Positions 34,152 through 41,763 of a stretch of 64,000 bases of DNA are shown piece after piece. Positions within the stretch are counted from its first letter, which is position 1; every line of letters begins with the position of its first letter. Below the pieces are notes generated by a model. The model was given only the letters and a program-made list of their open reading frames with translations. It had not been told where the DNA came from and did not search any database. The position numbers and the translations under genes are program-made. This stretch comes from Hahella sp. KA22 (GTDB taxonomy: Bacteria; Pseudomonadota; Gammaproteobacteria; Pseudomonadales; Oleiphilaceae): the NCBI RefSeq assembly GCF_004135205.1, contig NZ_CP035490.1:4259644-4323643 (forward strand). Direction: 5' to 3'.

Positions 34152-35639
34152 ATGCCAATAAAAAAAGAAGATGTTTTTCAGTTAGCCAGAGACGCTCAGC
34201 TTTATGCAGGCGCGCTGGTTCCCGGCCTGGACAATAGCCATGAGCTTCACTTCGACACCTTGAACCCGTTCAATCAGCAGGTCATCGGACGGGTACAGCG
34301 CTGCAACGGCCGCCATGTGGATGCGGCGGTGAAAGCCGGTCGCGCCGCGTTCGAATCTGGCGTCTGGTCAACGCTGTCGCCGGGGGAACGCAAACGCATC
34401 ATGCTGCGTTGGTCGACTCTATTGAAGGAGCACCATGAAGAGCTGGCGGCGCTGGACTGCCTGGACGCAGGCAAACCCATCACAGAGTGCCTGAATACCG
34501 ACATTCCCGACACTATTCACACCATCGCCTGGTATGCCGAAGCCGTCGATAAGCTGTTTGGAAAGATTTCACCCACCGCCAGCGACAACCTGGGGCTGAT
34601 TGTGAAGGAGCCTATTGGGGTGGTCGGAGCCGTACTGCCCTGGAACTTCCCCGCCCTGATGCTGGCCTGGAAGGCCGCGCCTGCTCTGGCCGCCGGCAAC
34701 TCACAGGTGATCAAACCCGCAGAGCTGACCTCTTTAAGCGCCTACCGCATCGTGCAACTGGCCCATGAAGCGGGAATCCCGGAAGACGTACTGACGCTGG
34801 TTACCGGCCTGGGAGAGGAAACCGGAAAACCATTGGGGCTGCACCCTGACGTAGACATGGTGTCTTTCACGGGCTCAACCGAGGTGGGCCGCCTGTTCCT
34901 CACCTACTCCGCGCAAAGTAATCTCAAGGAAATCGTGTTGGAGTGCGGCGGCAAGAGTCCGCAGATTATCTTCAAGGACAGCTACGCCCTGGAGGAAATC
35001 GCCGACAATATTCTTTCCGCCGCATTCTGGAATATGGGGGAAAACTGCAGCTGCGGCTCGCGTTTGATCGTTCACAAAAACGTGAAGGACGAGCTGCTCA
35101 AAATACTGCAAAAGCGGCTGGTGGACGGCTGGAAAGTCGGCGATCCGCAAGACCCGGAGACGGCTATCGGACCGATGATCGAACCCGCGCACTTTGAAAA
35201 AGTCTGTGGTTATATCAAGGCGGCCAAAGAGGAAGGCGCCAAGTTAATACGAGGCGGCGAAGCTCTGAAACTGGGAGCGGGCATGAGCGTTGAGCCCACG
35301 ATTTTTGATGGAGTCACGGCGGAAATGACGTTGTTTCAGGAGGAAGTATTCGGGCCCGTTCTCGCCGTCACAACCTTCGAAACCGAGGCCGAAGCCATTC
35401 ACTTGGCGAACGCCACCAGCTACGGTCTGGCCGCCTCTCTATACACCTCCGACCTGCGCCGCGCTCAACGGGTCTCCCGCGCCATCAAGGCCGGCACGGT
35501 CTCCATCAACTGCTTCTCCGAAGGCGACATCGCCACGCCCTTCGGCGGCTACAAAACCTCCGGTTTCGGCGGCAGGGACAAAGGCCTGGAAGCACTGGAG
35601 CAGTACGTGCAGACCAAGACAGTGTGGTATGGGGGATAA
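34152..35639 (+). CDS. Aldehyde dehydrogenase, probably 2-oxoglutarate semialdehyde dehydrogenase
   Basis: A 495-residue NAD(P)-dependent aldehyde dehydrogenase. IGVVGAVLPWNFPALM, FTGSTEVGR, LECGGKSPQII (catalytic Glu) and MGENCSCGSR (catalytic Cys) are present. Sequence style is closest to the PuuC/gamma-glutamyl-aminobutyraldehyde dehydrogenase branch. Being the last gene of the operon it would oxidise 2-oxoglutarate semialdehyde to 2-oxoglutarate, finishing hydroxyproline breakdown. A hairpin follows the stop. Confidence 0.9.
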   Translation: MPIKKEDVFQLARDAQLYAGALVPGLDNSHELHFDTLNPFNQQVIGRVQRCNGRHVDAAVKAGRAAFESGVWSTLSPGERKRIMLRWSTLLKEHHEELAALDCLDAGKPITECLNTDIPDTIHTIAWYAEAVDKLFGKISPTASDNLGLIVKEPIGVVGAVLPWNFPALMLAWKAAPALAAGNSQVIKPAELTSLSAYRIVQLAHEAGIPEDVLTLVTGLGEETGKPLGLHPDVDMVSFTGSTEVGRLFLTYSAQSNLKEIVLECGGKSPQIIFKDSYALEEIADNILSAAFWNMGENCSCGSRLIVHKNVKDELLKILQKRLVDGWKVGDPQDPETAIGPMIEPAHFEKVCGYIKAAKEEGAKLIRGGEALKLGAGMSVEPTIFDGVTAEMTLFQEEVFGPVLAVTTFETEAEAIHLANATSYGLAASLYTSDLRRAQRVSRAIKAGTVSINCFSEGDIATPFGGYKTSGFGGRDKGLEALEQYVQTKTVWYGG

Positions 35640-35656
35640 ATTCTAATTGCGCCAAT

Positions 35657-35682
35657 AACGCTGCGCGACACTGCGCAGCGTT
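35657..35682 (+). terminator. Hairpin after the hydroxyproline operon
   Basis: AACGCTGCGC pairs with GCGCAGCGTT over a six-base loop, 17 bp after the stop. No T-run follows, so it may be a weak or factor-dependent end. It may serve the convergent gene at 35702 too. Confidence 0.55.
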
Positions 35683-35701
35683 GATCAGAAGTCCTCGACT
35701 C

Positions 35702-36121
35702 CTAGCCTGCCGAGCGCTTAAACAGATTATAGGCGTCAACGCCGGGATCAAATCCCGTTTGCGCGAACTCCGGTCCTTCACTGGCGGGGTCGATGCAGTT
35801 CCAAAACGAAGCTGCTGTATTCAACACAACGCCTCTCAGATACCAGTTAGGGTCCAAAGAGCTTACCGCGTTTTTCAATTGCATGTCCTGCGGTTTGCGC
35901 CACTCCCGCAGCCAATGCCAGGCTTCCAGCCTGTGCGCCGTGCTGGAAAAAATTCTGCCTTCATTCGCTCTTCTCGCGTTCTCTATCACAAAGTTGGCGC
36001 TTTGATCGCTCAAAGGCACTTTATTCTCCGCAAGAAACTTGTTCGTTCCGTACACCAACTGGCCAAACCAACTCGTACTGGACCTGGTCGCCTCTGAAAT
36101 ACGCGCTCTCGCATCTGGCAT
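35702..36121 (-). CDS. Hypothetical protein
   Basis: A 139-residue soluble protein starting MPDARARISEATRSSTSWFG with AAGGAGA six bases upstream. It holds QSANFVIENARRANEGRIF and EAWHWLREWRKPQDM; the family is not recognised. It is the first of a run of orphan genes on this strand. Function unknown. Confidence 0.65.
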   Translation of the reverse strand: MPDARARISEATRSSTSWFGQLVYGTNKFLAENKVPLSDQSANFVIENARRANEGRIFSSTAHRLEAWHWLREWRKPQDMQLKNAVSSLDPNWYLRGVVLNTAASFWNCIDPASEGPEFAQTGFDPGVDAYNLFKRSAG

Positions 36122-36401
36122 TTCTGTTCTCCTTACTTCGCCAAACTTCTAATTTCCACCAGGGGAAATAAATCCCCTTCGGATACCTCTTTCTGCTCAT
36201 ACAACATGATCAATAACGCCAACGAAAATCGGCGCATTAACCTCTCAGCTCAAACACCACCAAGATACTTAGATAGTAAGTTAATTGCCGTATAAACAGT
36301 AAGTTAAGATGAGATTAAATGTTCTACATCACTTTCTGGGAGGGATTCGAGAGAATCTGAGAGGGCCTGCTTGACGCGTCAATATCAGCGCATGGCGAGA
36401 G

Positions 36402-37097
36402 TTAGAAGCACTGCCACTCCAGCGCCCATTCGTTTTTCTTGCCAGAAACAGTCCCGCGACCAAAATAGCCGACGCCATTATCCCCCCACATCCACCCGCC
36501 CTTTTCAGTGGAGTCGATTTGAAAAACATAATCCGGGGCGGCGTCGTGCTTATTCCGTGGAGCCCAGAAGATCTCCGATTGAATCAAACTTGGCCAGCCT
36601 CCTAATTTAAAGCCATCGACGTTTTCAAACAGGTCGTAATACTCATCTTCGAACTCATCAGGGCAGTCTACAGGTAAGTCTTCCCAACAAGGGAAATCCT
36701 GCTCAACCACCCGAGGCTTCATAGGAAAGGCTTTAATCAAGCTTTCTGTTGCAATGCTCTGCAATGGGACAAGATCGGAAATGTTTGTATAAGTCCGGAT
36801 CAGCCACTTCGTCCCATTTGGGTCGTGATCTGGAAGCTCATCAGGACAGATAAAGATACTAATGAATGCCAGGTCTTCAAGCCCTTCGGGTTTAAATGGC
36901 AGCCCTGTAAGATTGATTTGCGCAAGGCCATGCATGGGGCGTCCAGCATACTCAGGCCAGACCTCCCCTTTGCTACCAGAAGTCACTTTGCCGAACCAGG
37001 AACCTAATGGGTCCTCTGGAGGCTGAAACCCGCCAATATCAAAGACAATCGCTTTACGGACAATTTGGCTCTTAAATTTTTCGATTGTTGTTTTCAT
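36402..37097 (-). CDS. DUF1963 (YwqG-like) protein
   Basis: A 231-residue soluble protein starting MKTTIEKFKSQIVRKAIVF. SWFGKVTSG, VWPEYAGRPMHGLAQINL, LPFKPEGLEDLAFISIFIC and the acidic, Trp-rich ending match DUF1963. Members of this family often lie in immunity or accessory regions; a biochemical role is not established. It is a single gene. Confidence 0.75.
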   Translation of the reverse strand: MKTTIEKFKSQIVRKAIVFDIGGFQPPEDPLGSWFGKVTSGSKGEVWPEYAGRPMHGLAQINLTGLPFKPEGLEDLAFISIFICPDELPDHDPNGTKWLIRTYTNISDLVPLQSIATESLIKAFPMKPRVVEQDFPCWEDLPVDCPDEFEDEYYDLFENVDGFKLGGWPSLIQSEIFWAPRNKHDAAPDYVFQIDSTEKGGWMWGDNGVGYFGRGTVSGKKNEWALEWQCF

Positions 37098-37303
37098 TTT
37101 TTAAATTTGATTTGTACTTATTCCATTAGTCCAAAACTGAGCCCAAACCTAATCCCAAGAGCCTTACGCCCACGGAGGTAAAGATTTTTCCCTGCGTCAA
37201 ACGAGTCTATTAGATCATTATGCACGACGGATGAAGTAGACGTTCACACCTATCTGTGGTTTGGTCGACGCAGTGGCCTGAATTTCCCATGCGCTTTTAA
37301 CCT

Positions 37304-37816
37304 CTATTGGATGTCAGTTAAGTTATTTCTAAACAGCCCAGTCCCCAGGCTTAGTATTTCAGCGATTTCTATTATGTTGGCGTTGCTCCAGGTAATTCCT
37401 GAGGAAGATCTACTACGATCATAAAAGTAATAGTTATTATCAAAGAAAAGCTTTTCATAAAGAGACCGCTTTGACCGAAATTCTTTCCTAAAGCTATTAG
37501 TCTCCCCAAGGCAGCTAAAGAGTGAGTCGTCGATCAAATTCCATGCAGATAGGGATTGACTTGCGTCGAAGCTACTCTTCTGTGGGGCTTGGATAAATCT
37601 AATAATTAGATCCAAGTCCACTAATATTGGGTCACTATTTTTTTCTATTTCAATTCCAATTAACTTGGCAAAATCCTCAAGATGAGAAATGGAAGAAAAC
37701 TGCGCGAGCTTACCGTTAATCAGGGAAATCCTTGAGGGGCTTTCCGTTGACCAAATAAGGTAGCGATCAGTATTTTCCAGTCTGAACAGGTATGGGTAGT
37801 ACTCGATTTTCTCCAC
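37304..37816 (-). CDS. Hypothetical protein, AT-rich
   Basis: A 170-residue soluble protein starting with GTG (EKIEYYPYLFRLENTDRYL), with AGGA upstream. It has an aromatic, acidic N-terminus and no recognised motif. Its base composition is markedly AT-richer than the window, suggesting recent acquisition. Such short orphans in this region resemble immunity proteins, but that is only a guess. Confidence 0.6.
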   Translation of the reverse strand: MEKIEYYPYLFRLENTDRYLIWSTESPSRISLINGKLAQFSSISHLEDFAKLIGIEIEKNSDPILVDLDLIIRFIQAPQKSSFDASQSLSAWNLIDDSLFSCLGETNSFRKEFRSKRSLYEKLFFDNNYYFYDRSRSSSGITWSNANIIEIAEILSLGTGLFRNNLTDIQ

Positions 37817-38065
37817 TTTTAATTTCCTAATAATAGCTACAGGCCAGCATTAAAATATCCATCTGGCGTCGTCCGCCATGAATATAAGGTTGTAGAAGAT
37901 GACTTTAAAACAGCTCAAGGCGAATATCTTTTATTCAACCAATATGCACACGAAATGCTCTCTCCAAAATGCTTCCATTGGCGTGTTCTGGTCCAATCTC
38001 AGTGCACAATTTCCTCAGAGAGTTTTCATAGAAAAGACGTTTCGTATTTAAGCTCTTCAGCAAAG

Positions 38066-38455
38066 CTATTCATACTCATCATACACCGGCAGTTCTTTGT
38101 TGATGTCATACCAGCTTGCTTTGTTGGAGACCCAGATGTGGCTTCTTTCCTGGGATTGTGGGTCATTGTCCAAGGAGCCCAGTCGTAGAATGATGAAGGG
38201 GGTGTTTTCTCTTTTCGCGTAGACCTGCGTGCCGCAACATGAGCAGAAGAAGCGGGATTTTCCTGGGGAGGACTCGAAGGAGTTCAGGTGCTCTCCGCCT
38301 TGCAGGTTGAAGTCATTGTCGTCCACTCGCGCCACACTTGAAAAAGCGGCGCCGTGGGCTTTTCTGCAGGTTCTGCAATGGCAGTGGATGATGTCGCCCA
38401 CTTTTCCCGTAATGTCGTATTTCACTCTGCCGCACAGGCAACTACCTGAAATCAT
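38066..38455 (-). CDS. GFA-family (CENP-V type) zinc-binding protein
   Basis: A 129-residue protein with the GFA zinc-site cysteines: SCLCGRVKYDI, HCHCRTCRKAHGAAF and FFCSCCGTQVY. This fold occurs in glutathione-dependent formaldehyde-activating enzymes and many uncharacterised proteins. GGAG lies upstream of the ATG. It is an orphan, so no pathway can be named. It is complete at the usual length. Confidence 0.88.
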   Translation of the reverse strand: MISGSCLCGRVKYDITGKVGDIIHCHCRTCRKAHGAAFSSVARVDDNDFNLQGGEHLNSFESSPGKSRFFCSCCGTQVYAKRENTPFIILRLGSLDNDPQSQERSHIWVSNKASWYDINKELPVYDEYE

Positions 38456-38525
38456 GATTCAACTCCTTAACCATTTCCGGAGCGTCAGGCCCCGAGTCAG
38501 CGCATCATGGTATCCGAAATTAAGA

Positions 38526-38580
38526 AGCCGCTGAAAAACTACCTGCGGCGCCTTTGCGGCGTTAAAGTTTTTCAGCGGTT
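38526..38580 (-). terminator. Long hairpin between DUF4261 and GFA genes
   Basis: GCCGCTGAAAAACT (38527-38540) pairs with AGTTTTTCAGCGGTT (38566-38580), and inner GCGGCG / CGCCGC add to the stem. It starts 8 bp after the stop of the DUF4261 gene and ends it; the stem resembles sequences common as transcription ends. Confidence 0.7.
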
Positions 38581-38587
38581 CGTTAAG

Positions 38588-39379
38588 TTACCAGAACTTC
38601 AGGCTGAATCTCTTCGGCTTTCCATTCGAGTAGTTAAGTCTCATCACTTTCCCTTTGTGGCCCAATTTGGACTTCTTATAAACCACTTTGATTCTTTCAT
38701 TTTCATCTTCGCCCACAGTGTCGCCATTTTTAATTACCGGGCCATTCTGGAGCAGGTAATCCACCAGGCCAGTTAGCCTGTCTTTGAGGTCAGCCATACT
38801 CTCAGGCGCATCGATAGCTTCGATTTCCATCATGCCAAACGCGGCCAATCCTGTTGTAAACCCGGTAGACGCGCCTTGCTCGCCTGGCCCCACTCTGATG
38901 TCCACCCAAATAGGCACGGGCGAACCTTCCGGCAAGACACTGAGGGCGAACTCAATGAATACGTCACGGGGAATCAGCAATGACGCATGGGACCAAAACA
39001 CGCCAATCGCTCCTTGGACCACCGCCAACAATGCGGCGTTGATTTGGGTTAGAAGGATAGCGGCTTCAACGCTGGAGAGCGCTTCACTGCTTACCGCTAC
39101 GACCAAGTGATATTGATGGCCGCTGATTTCCTCTTTGGCATTAGCCCACAAACAGCTGGTGGAGCAAGGGCCTTCGAGATCGCTCCAGGGGATTGGCGCC
39201 GGCATGATTCCAATCGCGACAATGGAGTCTCGCACCGTAAAAGATATAGCGCCCTCCTCCTCCGTGGCGTCCTTGAACGCGTCTACATCCGTCCAGTTTT
39301 CAAGGGCGAACGCTTCTATATTCGCAAGCGAAATTCGCGGCTCTTCCGTGAACATGGGCATGGATATCAGTAGTGTCAT
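38588..39379 (-). CDS. DUF4261-like protein
   Basis: A 263-residue soluble protein starting MTLLISMPMFTEEPRISLANI. SFTVRDSIVAIGIMPAPIPWSDLEGPC, a central YHLVVAVS..., and IPRDVFIEFALSVLPEG.PVPIWVDIRVG match the layout of DUF4261. Function of that family is unknown, though members turn up near secretion and immunity genes. It is transcribed away from the borosin-like operon, and the two share the 39380-39875 region as divergent promoters. Confidence 0.7.
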   Translation of the reverse strand: MTLLISMPMFTEEPRISLANIEAFALENWTDVDAFKDATEEEGAISFTVRDSIVAIGIMPAPIPWSDLEGPCSTSCLWANAKEEISGHQYHLVVAVSSEALSSVEAAILLTQINAALLAVVQGAIGVFWSHASLLIPRDVFIEFALSVLPEGSPVPIWVDIRVGPGEQGASTGFTTGLAAFGMMEIEAIDAPESMADLKDRLTGLVDYLLQNGPVIKNGDTVGEDENERIKVVYKKSKLGHKGKVMRLNYSNGKPKRFSLKFW

Positions 39380-39875
39380 TGAGTTTCTCTTATTAATCTC
39401 TTTGTTAAACTCTTATCTTGATTTATTACATTAATCATTTGGCATAACCCACCAAAATATCACATATGCTTTTTAACTTTATAAAAAGCAAACACTTTTA
39501 TAATACAAGCGCCATTAGTTAAAAACTAAAACAGGATAAATCAATATATAACAATGGCCTGACGACCCGATATAACCGGCCGCGATCAGCCCATAAAAAG
39601 TAAGACAAAACTGTTTTAGTTTTTTCTCCATGGCCGCCTTGCTTAAACCGGAAATCCTGACTAAACAGTTATGACGCATCGGGGGAGTCGTTCCTCTGAC
39701 TAACCGCCGAAAAGTATGGCGCGTTCCCGCGCGCGCTTCTCAGGGACCTGCGAGACAAGCCGAGTTACCTCTGTTCTCGCGCCGTGAGTAAGGAAGCGCA
39801 CGCACTGCCGCAAGGCGAAGTTTGTAGTACGAAGGACGCTTTCATTCACTACAACGATTAACAAGGACCAGTACC
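39380..39875. promoter_or_regulatory. Divergent AT-rich promoter region of the borosin-like operon
   Basis: About 500 bp with no gene. The left 250 bp are strongly AT-rich with several possible -10/-35 elements; the right part is normal GC. AAGGACC precedes the 39876 ATG. I see no palindrome strong enough to call an operator. Confidence 0.5.
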
Positions 39876-41666
39876 ATGTCAACAGCCGCTTCCACCACTA
39901 AACCAGACCAAAGCAAAGAGTGTGTGATCAGCAATAGCTGCACCTCTGATATCGTTATTCTGTCTCCCACAACCTCCCAGGCTCCTGGCGATACACAGAA
40001 CGCCAGCGTTTACGATCAGGATCTGGAAATTCTATCTCTGCTCGAAGGCGGAACTGTGATCAGTCAGAACGGTTCCGGAACGGTTTATCTGGACCAGTAC
40101 TACACTGATCCGAATACCAAACAGCAGCAGTATTCGCTGGTTTATAACCTGCTGGCCAGCACCTCCAGCTGGTATTTCCCGGTAGACAATATCGGCGTCA
40201 TGCAAAATATCTTCAGCTCGCCAGTCACCTTTCCGGCGCAAACAGTGACTGCGGACGAACAGCAGTCCATAGCCAATGCAGCCACGTTCTATCAGACCAT
40301 CGCCGCCTACCCTACCTCCCAGTTAACCAAAGACTATGAAGCCGCCATGAACGGCGCGCAAACCACTGCGCAGGGTCAGGCGGACGGCAGCGCGAATTCT
40401 TCCGACAATGTGGCTAATTCCATCACCAATAGCGTCAATGCTTTCTTTGCGTCCACCAAGGGTTTCCAGAACGTCACCCTGGCGGGCCTGGTTGCGGTGG
40501 AGTCCTACTACAGCAAGTTCCCGTTCGTGTGGGCGCAATATGACAGCACGACCTATTACCTGTACAGCAGCGACAGTAAAACCACGTCCTTTGTGGGCAC
40601 ACTCTCTCTGACCAAACCATCGGCGCTGGATCTCAGCAAACCCAACGCCGGCTATACCTGTACCTTTACACCAGCCAAAAACCCTTCCGACACCACTACT
40701 GTCGATGTGGACTCTTCGCAAGCCAAAACGCTGACTTACACCAACGCCTTATTTGTGGACAACGTAAACGCGGATATCCCGGACGTAGCGGTGAAAGGCA
40801 CATTTCAATTGAAACGCGTCTTCACCCAAAACCCGTCCGACACCCAAATCATTCCGGTTATAACCGGCAGCATCGCCGGGGAAACCTGTATTGGGTTCGA
40901 CTCTCCGCAACTGAGCACTGACCAGAGTTCGGAATTCTGGAATACCCTCTTCCACCCGAAAAACTCCGCGCAAGTATTCAATTCCATCATGACCATTGGC
41001 GGCGCGGTGATGATGTTGCATTTCGTGGGATCGACTCTGTACGGCATCTTCAAGTGGGTCAAGAACCGCGGCAAAGCCAAGGAGCCCACCACTGAGGATT
41101 TGTTCAAGCAACAGCAGGAAGCGTTTGAGAAGGCTCTGAACGAGAAGATCGACACTGCCGTGCAGAAGCTCACCAATGGCCAGCAGAACGCGCCGGAGGA
41201 TACCGAAAGCGCACTGGATGAAATCAATTCGGAACGGGGCTCCATTGATGACAATCTGAACGCCATTAATCTGGAAGAAGGTCTGAAAGCCGAAGCCAGC
41301 ACATTGGAAATTCAGGCGCAATATGAAAGCGAAATGAACGGCCAACAGCTGGAGCAACTGGAATCCAGCGCCACCAGCATCAAGAACTCCAATGACGCGC
41401 TGAACAGCGCCACAGAAGAGAATCTCCATGATGTCGTCACCGAGCAGACCAGCGCATTCAAAGACATTCAGGCCAATACCTCCGCACTGACGGAGTCCCT
41501 CGATCAGACCATTTCCAGCGAGCAGAAGGCGCAGATCGAAAGCAATCAGGCCGCCAGCGAAAAAGTCAGCGAAGATATCGAGAATTCCGAGAAAAATGCG
41601 GAAGAGGACGCCGCCAACGACGATCCCAAAGCGGAAGACGAAATCAAGCCATTCGAAGATTTCTAA
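39876..41666 (+). CDS. Large protein with hydrophobic segment and coiled coil; operon gene 1
   Basis: A 596-residue protein with no signal peptide. Residues about 1-365 are Ser/Thr/Asp-rich and probably beta-rich. Residues about 370-395 are hydrophobic (IMTIGGAVMMLHFVGSTLYGIF), then basic (KWVKNRGKAKE), then a coiled coil from about 405 to 570 rich in Glu, Asn and Ser, ending in an acidic tail. Segments VTADEQQSIANAATFYQTIAAYP and VWAQYDSTTYYLYSS line up with parts of the next protein, so the two are distant paralogues. I recognise no known family. It is the first gene of the borosin-like operon. Confidence 0.75.
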   Translation: MSTAASTTKPDQSKECVISNSCTSDIVILSPTTSQAPGDTQNASVYDQDLEILSLLEGGTVISQNGSGTVYLDQYYTDPNTKQQQYSLVYNLLASTSSWYFPVDNIGVMQNIFSSPVTFPAQTVTADEQQSIANAATFYQTIAAYPTSQLTKDYEAAMNGAQTTAQGQADGSANSSDNVANSITNSVNAFFASTKGFQNVTLAGLVAVESYYSKFPFVWAQYDSTTYYLYSSDSKTTSFVGTLSLTKPSALDLSKPNAGYTCTFTPAKNPSDTTTVDVDSSQAKTLTYTNALFVDNVNADIPDVAVKGTFQLKRVFTQNPSDTQIIPVITGSIAGETCIGFDSPQLSTDQSSEFWNTLFHPKNSAQVFNSIMTIGGAVMMLHFVGSTLYGIFKWVKNRGKAKEPTTEDLFKQQQEAFEKALNEKIDTAVQKLTNGQQNAPEDTESALDEINSERGSIDDNLNAINLEEGLKAEASTLEIQAQYESEMNGQQLEQLESSATSIKNSNDALNSATEENLHDVVTEQTSAFKDIQANTSALTESLDQTISSEQKAQIESNQAASEKVSEDIENSEKNAEEDAANDDPKAEDEIKPFEDF

Positions 41667-41687
41667 ACACCCACTTCATTGACCATT

Positions 41688-41724
41688 GACGACGGGATGC
41701 GCAGCGACGCGCACTCCCGTCGTC
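41688..41724 (+). promoter_or_regulatory. Intercistronic hairpin between operon genes 1 and 2
   Basis: GACGACGGG (41688-41696) pairs with CCCGTCGTC (41716-41724), with an inner GCGC/GCGC stem. No T-run follows. It may adjust the ratio of the two proteins through processing or partial termination. Confidence 0.5.
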
Positions 41725-41763
41725 GCCTTTGTCACGCCCTACCCACGCTTGAAGGAGATCCGC

